Source: Acanthaster planci
Lineage: Eukaryota; Echinodermata; Asteroidea; Valvatida; Acanthasteridae
NCBI RefSeq assembly: GCF_001949145.1
Contig: NW_019091573.1
Coordinates: 415,454 to 479,453 of the forward strand
Reading direction: 5' to 3'
Length of the DNA stretch: 64,000 bases
How positions within the stretch are numbered: the first letter of the stretch is position 1; the number at the start of each line of letters is the position of its first letter. Below the pieces are notes generated by a model. It was not told where the DNA came from, ran no database searches, and was given only the letters and a program-made list of their open reading frames with translations. This document shows, piece by piece, positions 50,701 through 57,914 of this stretch. The translations under genes and the position numbers were made by a program.

Positions 50701-51814
50701 TTACCGGTATCTGCCTACCCCATAGTCTACAAATCAGAATGGGGCGCCTTTTGTTTTGGTTAGAACTGTGTATGGCCAACAAAACACCTCACAGAAGCTA
50801 ACCTTCAATACATGATTTTAATTTTTTCAGACCAATCTACAATCTACCGACGTCCCCAGTTTCTGCTTAGGCCTATGTCGCTTGCACGTTCAAGCAGCAT
50901 TGACGTCGTTTTATCAGGTCACGTGATAATGATATTATTTCCCCGCCAGAGTGGGAAAATAACGAAAGTTTAAATATCGGCAGCAAACAAGGCAGCCGTT
51001 GCTGTTACCGTTGAAGTCTATGGCGAAATTATTTTTCAATCGCTATTTTGGAATTTGTAACAGTAACTATAAATTTGCCATAGAGATTTTTAATGGCAAA
51101 ATCTTCATTGATAGACTAAACTGTGGCAATACTTTATTTTTTCTCGTGAGCGTTTTCATCGGCAGAATTGAACTCACCAACCCACCGAATTAAACACCTC
51201 CAGTGCAGGATTCCACCAAAATCTCCTTAAACTGCTTTTAGAGATACCAAGTGAAAGAAAACTTTCATTTGGATCTGGGGAAGCTTTTTTCTTGCAAATG
51301 TGATCAATGAGAGCAATTTGTATTGAAGTTTTCGGCCGATAAAGAGATTTGTGTGATCTGCAAACTGTGATCTAAAAACAGCTCAAAAATTATGTCATCG
51401 TTTCACAATCGAGCCGCGTATGTATAGTCTGGTATCGTTGCTAGATTGTGGTTTGGTCCCCGACCTGGTAAAAGGGCCGCGGTGTCTTAATACAACCAGG
51501 TGTCAGTAGTTTTACAACTGACGATGTGTCCATTATCTCCGATAATTTCTGCAAAATTATGCAAGGTACAGTAAAATGCATTTGCTATTTCAGAATCAAC
51601 AAAATAAAAAATATCAAAGCTAGTGCATTTTCCCCTTCACCAACTATACAGCGGACAGTATTAACATCATGTTTATGTCAAAGTCTCCAACTATAAAGGG
51701 GAATGATTCATACATACAAGCTTTACCTTCACTAGTTTGCGATCGTGCATAGCCAAAGGCCACGAGAAACGAGAGGGTCCACAGCAACACCCGGCATCCA
51801 ACTCGGCAGCCCAT
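11514..51814 (-). CDS. MUC4-like multidomain type I membrane protein (CUB/LDLa-NIDO-AMOP-VWD-EGF-SEA)
   Basis: About 49 exons join in phase from ATG at 51814 to stop at 11514, about 8.5 kb of CDS and 2,840 residues (at least one short exon between 25123 and 24704 not located). Order: signal peptide; 10 LDLa and 6 CUB; Thr-rich linker; LDLa; somatomedin B; EGF; HYR; Cys-rich/EGF; 2 HYR; NIDO; AMOP; VWD; MUC4-type linker; Ig-like; EGFs; SEA; EGF; TM; tail. From NIDO on, order and local motifs follow vertebrate MUC4, so I infer a membrane-tethered surface glycoprotein with adhesive or ligand-binding modules (CUB, LDLa, SMB). All exons from LDLa1 to HYR3 are symmetrical phase 1-1; the NIDO core is phase 0. 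VWD carries GDPH and SEA carries GSVVV, both known autocleavage motifs in mucins. Odd points are the cysteine-free CUBs and two GC donors. The function of this animal's protein is not known to me. Confidence 0.88.
12139..13005 (-). CDS. MUC4-like exons 47-48: juxtamembrane EGF domain
   Basis: Exon 47 (13005-12921) encodes [15 protein letters not shown]. Exon 48 (12200-12139) completes the domain with [13 protein letters not shown] through a phase-2 junction. The six-cysteine EGF pattern is complete. The donor of exon 48 is GC (G/GCAAGT) rather than GT. EGF domains next to the membrane also occur in vertebrate MUC4. Confidence 0.85.
13262..14014 (-). CDS. MUC4-like exons 45-46: SEA domain with GSVVV cleavage motif
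   Basis: Exon 45 (14014-13905) gives the first strands ([16 protein letters not shown]) and exon 46 (13481-13262) the rest, phase 0 between them. GSVVV at 13409-13395 is the canonical SEA autoproteolysis site known from MUC1-type mucins, where cleavage leaves two non-covalently joined subunits. The position upstream of the last EGF and the TM helix fits such a split. The exon 45 donor (GTACAT) is weak. Confidence 0.82.
14207..14347 (-). CDS. MUC4-like exon 44: EGF-like domain
   Basis: Phase 1-1 exon with Cys spacing [15 protein letters not shown] and SCKR, and the GF.G(Y) core typical of EGF modules. Good acceptor (CCCCAG) and GTAAGA donor. Confidence 0.8.
14678..14773 (-). CDS. MUC4-like exon 43: EGF-like domain
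   Basis: Short phase 1-1 exon with [21 protein letters not shown]: an EGF C-terminal half with the CxCxxxxxGxxC pattern. Donor GTAAGT. Confidence 0.8.
15096..15245 (-). CDS. MUC4-like exon 42: calcium-binding EGF domain
   Basis: Begins DIDECVEM, the calcium-binding EGF signature, followed by [17 protein letters not shown] and [11 protein letters not shown]. The DxDE start, the conserved Asn in CENTLGGF and the aromatic residue make calcium binding likely. Phase 1-1. Confidence 0.88.
15622..15802 (-). CDS. MUC4-like exon 41: MUC4-type Cys-rich EGF pair
   Basis: Encodes [13 protein letters not shown], then [16 protein letters not shown] and [15 protein letters not shown]. This spacing corresponds to the Cys-rich segment that follows the VWD linker in vertebrate MUC4. 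Phase 0 at the start, 1 at the end. Confidence 0.85.
16058..17030 (-). CDS. MUC4-like exons 39-40: Ig/cadherin-like strand region and start of EGF
   Basis: Exon 39 (17030-16881) encodes [19 protein letters not shown], a dystroglycan/cadherin-type Ig-like pattern. Exon 40 (16239-16058) continues with [10 protein letters not shown] and [10 protein letters not shown], then CDCKNGGTC of an EGF. The same sequence of elements is found after VWD in MUC4. The exon 39 donor is weak (GTTTGT). Confidence 0.82.
17573..17833 (-). CDS. MUC4-like exon 38: post-VWD linker
   Basis: Begins [19 protein letters not shown] and contains [28 protein letters not shown] and VGVATLELN. This is the conserved post-VWD segment of MUC4/SUSD2-like proteins (short Cys pair before a YDSL motif). 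Phase 1-1. Confidence 0.85.
18112..19524 (-). CDS. MUC4-like exons 34-37: VWD domain with GDPH site
   Basis: Exon 34 (19524-19298) encodes [19 protein letters not shown] and [10 protein letters not shown]. Exons 35 (19035-18957) and 36 (18830-18666) carry the strand-rich middle. Exon 37 (18228-18112) carries [16 protein letters not shown], the usual VWD end. GDPH at 19513-19502 is the acid-sensitive Asp-Pro cleavage motif known in MUC4 and gel-forming mucins. Phases 1-0, 0-1, 1-1 and 1-1 are consistent. Confidence 0.92.
20841..22386 (-). CDS. MUC4-like exons 31-33: end of NIDO and AMOP domain
   Basis: Exon 31 (22386-21927) holds the NIDO end ([28 protein letters not shown]) and the AMOP start ([22 protein letters not shown]). 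Exon 32 (21710-21531) continues AMOP with [16 protein letters not shown]. Exon 33 (20951-20841) ends it with [17 protein letters not shown] and YTPPFGG. The AMOP cysteines are present, and NIDO-AMOP-VWD is the MUC4 core. Confidence 0.92.
22895..24704 (-). CDS. MUC4-like exons 27-30: NIDO domain
   Basis: Exons 28 (23610-23521), 29 (23342-23175) and 30 (23050-22895) are phase 0-0 and encode [37 protein letters not shown] and [12 protein letters not shown], the nidogen NIDO pattern. A 42-base exon 27 (24704-24663, [11 protein letters not shown]) fits the usual NIDO start but is tentative. HYR3 ends in phase 1 while this block starts in phase 0, so an exon between 25123 and 24704 is not found. 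It would carry the FPYG-like start. An intronic repeat interrupts the block. Confidence 0.8.
23775..24265. repeat. Intronic dispersed repeat, copy 1
   Basis: Shares ordered blocks with 44500-44990 in the same orientation: tcggccaaatgcaaa, (c)cagagccarcctc, gtcccatrggga, cacgtg, and an end block acaccctc..tcaat.taaatgcca. Both copies lie in introns. Diverged non-autonomous element, class unknown. Confidence 0.5.
25123..26420 (-). CDS. MUC4-like exons 25-26: HYR domains 2 and 3
   Basis: Exon 25 (26420-26154) has [19 protein letters not shown] and [19 protein letters not shown]. Exon 26 (25371-25123) has [19 protein letters not shown] and [25 protein letters not shown]. Both show the HYR pattern (four cysteines, G.H.V.C and a terminal F.V strand). 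Both exons are symmetrical phase 1-1. Confidence 0.8.
26987..27736 (-). CDS. MUC4-like exons 23-24: Cys-rich EGF-like segment
   Basis: Exon 23 (27736-27629) encodes [20 protein letters not shown] and [10 protein letters not shown]. Exon 24 (27091-26987) encodes [12 protein letters not shown] and [13 protein letters not shown]. Thirteen cysteines with EGF-like endings; exact module limits are unclear. Both exons are phase 1-1. Confidence 0.75.
27840..28118 (-). CDS. MUC4-like exon 22: HYR domain 1
   Basis: [13 protein letters not shown] start, [16 protein letters not shown] middle and [20 protein letters not shown] end match the hyalin repeat, an Ig-like adhesion fold. Phase 1-1, 93 residues. 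Confidence 0.88.
28343..28471 (-). CDS. MUC4-like exon 21: calcium-binding EGF domain
   Basis: [14 protein letters not shown] start and [17 protein letters not shown] end give six cysteines and the calcium-binding EGF signature. Phase 1-1. Confidence 0.9.
28806..28943 (-). CDS. MUC4-like exon 20: somatomedin B domain
   Basis: Eight-cysteine SMB pattern: [31 protein letters not shown] modules in vitronectin and related proteins are protein-binding knots. Followed by a short Pro/Thr/Ser stretch (DYPTESPG). Phase 1-1. Confidence 0.92.
29284..29397 (-). CDS. MUC4-like exon 19: LDLa 11
   Basis: [31 protein letters not shown]: the most canonical LDLa of the set, with the full DGSDE calcium-binding motif. 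It lies after the Thr-rich linker, outside the CUB/LDLa super-repeat. Confidence 0.92.
30474..30590 (-). CDS. MUC4-like exon 18: Thr-rich mucin-like linker
   Basis: Thirty-nine residues with 14 Thr, including two copies of (A/T)TTEPIT. Likely O-glycosylated. It is the only mucin-like stretch found, in contrast to the very long Pro/Thr/Ser region of vertebrate MUC4. Symmetrical phase 1-1 exon. Confidence 0.85.
31103..31225 (-). CDS. MUC4-like exon 17: LDLa 10
   Basis: [38 protein letters not shown]. Six cysteines. NGTDE replaces DGSDE and adds a potential N-glycosylation site. Position: after CUB 6 (subtype B). Confidence 0.9.
31473..31829 (-). CDS. MUC4-like exon 16: CUB 6 (subtype B, no cysteine)
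   Basis: 119 residues: [75 protein letters not shown] hallmarks (SPxFPxxYP, W.I...., I.F..F) are clear, but none of the usual four cysteines is present. Phase 1-1. Confidence 0.9.
31966..32105 (-). pseudogene. Relic of a subtype-B CUB exon in an intron
   Basis: This intronic segment is similar to the 5' part of exon 16 plus its upstream intron (31757-31895): shared blocks include gatggttycatttgca, caagrtstgttrctt and aaagaattcc. On the minus strand an acceptor-like TATAG precedes about 20 open codons ([15 protein letters not shown]) resembling the exon 16 start ([15 protein letters not shown]), after which similarity is lost. It looks like a decayed exon duplication. Confidence 0.65.
32190..32306 (-). 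CDS. MUC4-like exon 15: LDLa 9
   Basis: [34 protein letters not shown]. Closest to LDLa 6, with near-identical exon start and flanking intron bases, which indicates relatively recent duplication. Lies between CUB 5 (A) and CUB 6 (B). Confidence 0.92.
32886..33233 (-). CDS. MUC4-like exon 14: CUB 5 (subtype A, no cysteine)
   Basis: 116 residues with [66 protein letters not shown] and SVPFNG. Donor is GC (G/GCAAGT), a recognised minor splice type; reading on would hit a stop within three codons. No cysteine. Confidence 0.9.
33453..33566 (-). CDS. MUC4-like exon 13: LDLa 8
   Basis: [36 protein letters not shown]. Precedes CUB 5 (A). Its YPC start is shared with LDLa 4, which has the same relation to the next unit. 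Confidence 0.88.
34464..34574 (-). CDS. MUC4-like exon 12: LDLa 7
   Basis: [36 protein letters not shown]. Follows CUB 4 (B). Similar to LDLa 3 ([14 protein letters not shown]), its counterpart in the first unit. Donor GTGAG. Confidence 0.9.
35592..35975 (-). CDS. MUC4-like exon 11: CUB 4 (subtype B, poly-Tyr insert)
   Basis: 128 residues: [33 protein letters not shown], a run of six Tyr, [35 protein letters not shown]. The Tyr run is encoded by a (TAC)n microsatellite. The donor GTACTG is poor, so the 3' end is the least certain of the CUB exons. No cysteine. Confidence 0.85.
36786..38337. mobile_element. Fold-back DNA element with sub-repetitive inverted arms
   Basis: Outer ends are inverted copies (TACGGAGACCCTAAAGGGAC on the left; TACGGAGGCTCTAAAGGAAC as the complement of the right). 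Further inside both arms share GAATACAAAAATAATTTCA and CGAAATCATTTCGTGCGC. Arms (about 36786-37045 and 38030-38337) consist of degenerate repeats of a cgaaat.atttcgtgcgctcg unit. TA flanks each end, consistent with a TA target duplication. The middle has no recognisable transposase, so it is non-autonomous. It sits in the intron between LDLa 6 and CUB 4. Confidence 0.75.
37715..37800 (-). mobile_element. tRNA-derived SINE head
   Basis: On the minus strand an A-box-like tggcatatgg (37783-37774) and a B box gagttcgaatcc (37743-37732) lie about 40 bases apart within a tRNA-like segment. No intact tRNA fold is apparent. It lies inside the fold-back element; body and tail limits are unclear. Confidence 0.6.
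38600..38716 (-). CDS. MUC4-like exon 10: LDLa 6
   Basis: [34 protein letters not shown]. Lies between CUB 3 (A) and CUB 4 (B). Phase 1-1, GTAATA donor. Confidence 0.9.
39336..39683 (-). CDS. MUC4-like exon 9: CUB 3 (subtype A, no cysteine)
   Basis: [73 protein letters not shown]. 116 residues, no cysteine, consensus donor GTATGC. Very close to CUB 1 and CUB 5. Confidence 0.9.
40601..40873. mobile_element. 273-bp MITE-like element
   Basis: Terminal inverted repeats of about 30 bases: left CCCGTTTCAGGCAGGCGTTC, right complement CCCATTTCAGACAGGCATTC, continuing TAgAGT/TAaAGT. No coding capacity. Target duplication is not clear. In the intron between LDLa 5 and CUB 3. Confidence 0.65.
41036..41152 (-). 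CDS. MUC4-like exon 8: LDLa 5
   Basis: [36 protein letters not shown]. Precedes CUB 3 (A). Resembles LDLa 1 in CNDSSC/CSDSYC and in the GY before the fourth-fifth Cys interval. Confidence 0.88.
41468..41581 (-). CDS. MUC4-like exon 7: LDLa 4
   Basis: [36 protein letters not shown]. This is the extra LDLa that breaks the otherwise regular five-module unit. Phase 1-1. Confidence 0.88.
42331..42447 (-). CDS. MUC4-like exon 6: LDLa 3
   Basis: [37 protein letters not shown]. Follows CUB 2 (B). Six cysteines, phase 1-1. Confidence 0.9.
43196..43546 (-). CDS. MUC4-like exon 5: CUB 2 (subtype B, no cysteine)
   Basis: [67 protein letters not shown]. 117 residues, no cysteine. Closest to CUB 6. Confidence 0.9.
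44167..44283 (-). CDS. MUC4-like exon 4: LDLa 2
   Basis: [34 protein letters not shown]. Lies between CUB 1 (A) and CUB 2 (B). Belongs with LDLa 6 and 9. Confidence 0.9.
44500..44990. repeat. Intronic dispersed repeat, copy 2
   Basis: Same family and orientation as 23775-24265 (shared blocks listed there), in the intron upstream of exon 4. No coding capacity. Confidence 0.5.
45329..45471. repeat. Hairpin-forming inverted repeat
   Basis: Left arm 45329-45362 (gcgaaataacgcaataacat...) is the near-exact complement of the right arm 45440-45471, with a loop of about 77 bases. The right side continues with two further partial units (tgcaatactgttgcgt). Probably a small palindromic element. Confidence 0.65.
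45587..45928 (-). CDS. MUC4-like exon 3: CUB 1 (subtype A, no cysteine)
   Basis: [73 protein letters not shown]. 114 residues, no cysteine. Good acceptor (TGACAG) and donor GTATGT. Confidence 0.9.
46394..46510 (-). CDS. MUC4-like exon 2: LDLa 1
   Basis: [35 protein letters not shown]: a full LDLa with DGY and SDE calcium ligands. It joins in phase to the signal-peptide exon across a 5.2-kb intron. Confidence 0.92.
50117..50215. repeat. Dispersed repeat pair, copy 1
   Basis: Begins with ttgcctcccggatgctcata and continues with similarity to 52207-52305 over about 100 bases (shared gtcaa..ctgt..aactttg blocks). Same orientation, 2.1 kb apart, one inside intron 1 and one upstream of exon 1. Confidence 0.5.
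51727..51814 (-). CDS. MUC4-like exon 1: start codon and signal peptide
   Basis: ATG followed by [20 protein letters not shown], then YARSQTSEG: a short polar start, an about 14-residue hydrophobic core and a likely cleavage after the Ala in GYA. The donor G/GTAAAG leaves phase 1, matching LDLa 1. No earlier in-frame ATG is needed. Confidence 0.85.
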
Positions 51815-54800
51815 ATTGCTAAGATCTGAGCACGATGTTCCTTTTTATCTAAAGAAGCTTGAATCATCCACTAACAAAATTGACGAAATTGGTTGGCCAG
51901 TCTATCATCACTGGTATTTGGAGCTGAAACGTGTTCTTCCAATGAATACTCTTTTCTGTTGAAAAATCAGACTTCAGTATGCTGTTTTTCTCCACTAACT
52001 ATTTTTTCCTATGCTACTGGTTTGCAAAACTGGTCGTGTAATTACAGTACAGTTCGGGTCTACCTAAATCACTACAAGCGTTTCATCAACTCGTAAAAAT
52101 ATGTACATAAATAGTACCAGTGGTATTTATCTTGTATTTGTACGCCCGTGACAATGGTGTTTCAGTAGTTATCGCAGGGGAAAACCTTTAAAGTTCCAGA
52201 GATCAGTTGCCTCCCGGATGCTCATATCTTCTGTCAATATGCTGTGTATGTCAACCTGTAGAACTTTGGTCTTTTGTTCGAGTGCTGCTCTGCGGAACAT
52301 TGTGTCCAATCATTTCAGGGCATAAAGGTTTCCGATACCATTTTTCGTACGGAAAAAAATAATCATTCAAGCTATAATTATACTACAAGTCACTTTAGAC
52401 CATTGCATTATCATGAAGCTGCGAATCAGTATGAAGCTGCCAATAAATAACCCATAATTAATATACCAAAAATACCCAGTAATAAATAATAAATACTTAT
52501 TCTACAATTGGGGTAAAAAATGTGCGTACCGCATTGCAGTCAACTAATTCTGAGCAAAATTTCACAACCCAAAAGGATGAAAAAAGAACCCTCATGAGAC
52601 CCTCATAAAATCCTTCCACTAAAGTTATAAACCACCAGAGAAGTGTGAAATTCCCACTCCTCCAGACAGACATATAACTCGCAAAAATTGTCCTTAATTA
52701 ATTTGATTTTTTTTTTCAATTTTGGAGTGGATTTAAGTGGATTTACTTTTGAGTGTGAATCTTCCATTCTTTTGACTCTAGAGGTGCAGGGGTAATATAC
52801 TATAAGCGTACTTCACGTTAGACTTGAAATCACGTATTTGGCCGGGTGTAGTCTGCCTTGCTTCGCGCCCTTGCGATACATACGCGGTTTGGTTCGGCTT
52901 GAATCTTAATGACGTTTACACGTGGGAACAGTCAGTGCAGCCTCGCTCCCCGTGTTCCGTGGTGCCCAATTACTTGAATAATTTGCAAGCCCTTTTGAGC
53001 ACAACATATATGGGGCTTGCTACGAAAATTGGACGGAACACTCAGATTGGCTAAGAATCCCAATTATATGAAAATTTATTTTAGGGGCAGTTTGATCAGT
53101 CAGTTGAATATTTACTAGCAACAACCACAGTCTCGTTCACTGAAGAGGGTGTTTACATTATTCTGAAAAGATGATTTACCGTAAAAGCATCTTTTTTCAC
53201 CAAAAAAGATAATTAATAGATTTTTTTCTTGAATACTTATGTATACTTTTTCTTTAAGTGACGAATTAAAAGGGATATTAATGTAAGATATAAAAAAATG
53301 ACACTAATCATATATGGATATCCCTATTTCTAAAAAGGGATGGGTCTGTTATGCAGCCTGAGCTACCATTAGCGCTCTCCATGGAAAAATGTGAAAATGC
53401 AGTGTAGATGTTGCATGCATGAATATCCATCCACAGTCAGGTTGGTCGTTCGACGGACACCGAAATCTGGTACTGAACAGCCCAAGACAACGTGTAGTAT
53501 ATTGACACAGCTGAAGCAGCCCGAACGCTCGATCGCAGGCAACGGTGACCAGGCTCAGCACCAACTATAAAAGAACGCGGTGTGCTGGTCATATTGTTTT
53601 GGATGACAAACACGGCCAACTAACGACTTGATTTCAAGTCTACCTTCATGTAAAGTGATGAACTGAAAAGAAATTGGGTATCTGAAAGAGTGTTTGCTGT
53701 AATGATCATGATCTCTTTTTTACAGATGATTCCACAACATGTCAAACATAAATTATTTATATTCGACCAATATTTGTCTTCGGTTAGCTATATAAATGAC
53801 TCTGTCTAATTACTGTAACCGTGTGGGTTCTTTGTTCCTGCGTGGTTGTTATTACTGTCCTGCATTCAATGATTAAACCGTGAAAACTTTAGACGAAAAA
53901 AATCGTTCCAGTCATTTTTTATAAAATGTTTTTGGTGACTGAATGACATGGCATGGAAAGGACAATGAGATATCGTATCTTATCACGCATGACATGCTTC
54001 CAAAAGGTTCAAATACTGCAAATGTCAACATTATCAAGCTTATTGTATATTCGGCAAAGAGATCTCGAGACTTTTGGTTTTACAAGTGGCTGCATTTAGT
54101 TTCGCTGAAAAATAAAATATCGCATATGCTTAAATTTGTTCTTTTTCATCGATGTGTTTGTATTTATGTATGGTTTTTGTTAACTGTTGTTCGAAGCTGA
54201 CAATTAAATTTCAATGAGGATTTGAACTGGAGTTTAATCACATCCCACAGTTATTAAATGAAAACTTATTCAAAGTATTTTTTCAGTTTGTGTTTCGCCA
54301 GTTTTGGAAGGATCAAGTTCAGTAAATGTTACACGTCAAATGTATACACCATCCATTCCTACTTAACTCATCTCCCGTCAATTTCCATCCTCATCTGTTC
54401 AAAGACATGACTTGCAAGTACTAATTGATAACCTTCGTGTCTCTTAATTTTTATTTTTGACTTTGCAATACGTAATATAATGTCAATGCCTTTGGTTAGC
54501 TTATCCCACATAGAGGGCGTGAGTCGTGAAGATCATCCTTTCTCAGCTGCATGGTCTTACCACCAGAAATAATGTCAACATTATCCTGGTACATGGATGC
54601 AGCAGTAGGCCTTTTGTAATATTACCTAACTTTTTTAAGGTAACTGTAGATGGTGCAATTTATGGTCCGAGAGACTACCATGTTTTATTCCAAAAATAAC
54701 AGTCAGAATTTAAAGATTAATCAGATTCTTCTGATTTCAATTGGATGTTTATTCTTTTGAAACTGGAGGAAAGTCAGCAAAATGTAAATTTCAAAGGAAA

Positions 54801-57800
54801 CAAATCTAACATGGTATGCTTTAAGTTTACACGTTCTTCGTGGTTTAAAACAAATCCTGGTTTAAATTCAGAGTTTGAAAAGAAATAATTTAGTATTAAA
54901 TGTAAATACATATTGTGAATAATACTTTTTGTTGCGAATTTTACGTTTCTCAACAAGTGTAAGTCCTGAAGAGCTGGGAATTGGACCAAAATACCTGTTT
55001 GGCATGCAGCTTTCTAATCAGACTGAAATTTTCGGACTAGTCTCATTGAAAGGTTTCATGCTAATTCAATTTGCATATTTATCAGCAGGAAGCATTCATA
55101 TTTCAAGGCATATTTCAAAGCAAATTCATTTGAAATTCAACTTTGGCGGCATCTAGCATACCACGTCAGCGCGACCGGGACGCACTCTGCTACCTATGCA
55201 GAAAATGCGCACGGATAGAGTATGCACGATATAAAATTAACAACTTTGATGCGCTGCTTGATACATGAAGCATGAGTTCATTTCAGCCTGGAATCCACCT
55301 CTAGAGCCATCCCAAGTTTCAAGTCATATTTCATTTTACCCTGGCGTACAGCCACGTGACATTTTTTCATACTGCAGCAACCTATTGATGTTATTATTTG
55401 GTGTTTTTTTGGTTATTTTGATTTGTTTATTTCTCGGTACAGCTCGTCATGGCTTAAGTTTTAGTCATAGGTACAAAGGGAAAGGAGTTATTTCATGGCT
55501 AGATATGTTTGGCGGTAATCTAGCCAGCCTAGGCAAAGTATCTGAGAGGCGTTCGTATTTAAATATTTGCATAAGAGAAAATAGATGTAAACCCTACTGC
55601 ATTGACTTTACTTTTACCCTAAACTTAAAAGTAGGAGAGTTCATTTTGAAACCAGATCTTGGACGCTAATATTATTCTTGCTGAAAAGGCATATAAGTAA
55701 ACGTACTTGACATTGTTTATTCGTCGATACATCTAACAGCACCTTTAGCGGGCCTGTAGAGCACCAAGCCGGCACGTTTCTACACGGGAGATTTCTTCAA
55801 TGTAGAAACTCCACTTTCACCGGCAGACCAAAACCTGTAAACAAAGGGAAACATCATAAAAATAAAAACATGGCACATCAAAACTTTTTACTTGATTTGT
55901 TATTTCCATGAAGGTTGAAAATATGAACCTGACCTAAGTGTGACCGAGAGAGCTGCGGTGATAGCTGCTGGATTGCTCCTTTCAGAACATTTTCTGTCTT
56001 ATTTGACAAGATGTATTACATGGGTAATTCTGATTAATTATACCTGTAAATTAAACATGAAAAAGTGTGTCATGTGATTTATTTCTCGGGTGATTAGTAA
56101 TGCACGAAGATTGATTAGTCACGTATCGAGGTCAATTAGTAATTCATGGCAATTAAATATCAATGCAAAAATATTAAACCCGTATTAACAAGACACTTCA
56201 AGAGGATTACTCCAAGGGAAAGCTCTATCCCAAGTGTTATACCTAATTCTTTTTCACTAAAACTCCGGCTAAACTACATCATAGTAGCTTAAAAATGAAG
56301 AGAACATCACTTTTACATTCTTGCATGTCGTGTAACTTTCATGGAGAGTCAAACATTCAGTAAGATAGATCTCCACGATGGTGAAAAGAGTCACTGTTAC
56401 CGTCTTTCGAACGGTGAAATGTCATGCTGTTTTAGGGGTTCTACTTTCATGTTACATATTAATCAAAGTAAAACAATCAATCTATTTCCAACGCTAGGGT
56501 TAATTAATAGGGATCATGTATTATCCTGCTCTCATTGTGCAATTGTAAACTAAAAGAAACTCACTAAAAGTAAATTAGGTTATAATATTTGAATGGTTGA
56601 ATTATTTTCTGCTTGTTATGCCGTATCATGAAATGCAAAACACGCAACGGATTTCCAACCCTTCAGGCAAACAATTCTTATCCGAATAAACAACAAAAGA
56701 TGCGAGAACATATAAGGCCAACTTTTTTCCCAAAAAAACTGAACACTCTCGCAATCCTTAATTAAATACTCTGGCTATTTTCCTCTTGTTGCCTAAATCC
56801 TAATGAGTGCACTGAATCAAAATCAATTTTGTTATTATATAGCTCGTAGATTTTAGTAGCTTTGGGTAGAGCTGAAATATCCTGTCGACTGCACCTTGAA
56901 CTTAACAGTAACCACTGACTTTGATTTATTTAATGCATCACACTACAAGAACTGGTGAAGTTCAACTGAAAGTAAAGCAGAGCGTAATAATGCTCGCAAT
57001 TGCTGGCAACTGCCTTCACTTTACATGCCAAAACATTATATGTAAAACACAGATGCCTCTGATTTCAAGTTCTCATGCATGCAACAGCTTAATTCAGAAT
57101 AATTTGAAAGATTAAATCATCAATGCCACACTCTACTCTTCAATTAATGTTAAGTAACAGACTGAAGATTTCTGTGTTTACACGCTCTTTTCTCTTGGAT
57201 TTTTTTATCTGATCTTATTTAACACTTGAGTTGTCTTCCCCTTTAAGTTTCTCCATCTATTTTAATTAACATGTTCATTTTGTTTGCCTCAAGTAGGGGT
57301 CTATCTTGCATTGCCTGCCCATTCCCTTCAAGTCTCCAGCTGCTATCTTTTTCAAGCTCAATAATCCTTAGCTACCATGAATCTTGGAAATTTTTCTACA
57401 ATATATAAAGTTTAGGAGAGAGTGTTGATTGTCATTTTGCTTTAACATTCTAGAAAACACATAGGCGTAATCATGGGACGCAGGTATATATACTCCCAAC
57501 ACACTTTTTGAGGTGAAGGATTTTTACCAAAAAATAAGCTGATTGGGAAGAATTTAAACACTTCCCAACGACTAATTATTATTCAGTATCATATAGGTCA
57601 AACAATAAAAAGCGATAAATAGACCATTCTTATGAAAGATTCTACGTGAATGTAATACTTACTAATGATGTACATTCTTCATTGGATACATCACCCCCAA
57701 TATATAGTGTGATGTGGTGTCAACATCCCCCTTTTCAAATTTCCGAGCAAGTCAGCCTCCCGCTCACAAATCTCCGTCCCCCAGCCCCCACTTCCTGAAT

Positions 57801-57914
57801 TCCAGGCACAAATACAAAACCAACATGATGGGAATATGATACTTTTAGATACAAATTGTTTTGAGAATGACTCGCTGACTGTAAAAATATGTATCTTGAA
57901 GGTACATCATTTAC
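51815..57914. other. Upstream region of the MUC4-like gene, no further gene seen
   Basis: AT-rich DNA. A TAGATAAAAAGG stretch on the minus strand at about 51840-51851 lies close to the start codon and could be a weak TATA-type element. Longer open frames (for example + strand 55265-55669) have no recognisable motif or splice context. Contains the repeat copy at 52207-52305. Confidence 0.4.
52207..52305. repeat. Dispersed repeat pair, copy 2
   Basis: Partner of 50117-50215: 26 identical bases at the start, then diverged similarity. Confidence 0.5.

Noticed and set aside
55265-55669. 134-codon plus-strand frame with a hydrophobic segment
   Set aside because: No recognisable family, no splice context and no neighbouring exons; one such frame is expected by chance in AT-rich DNA of this length.
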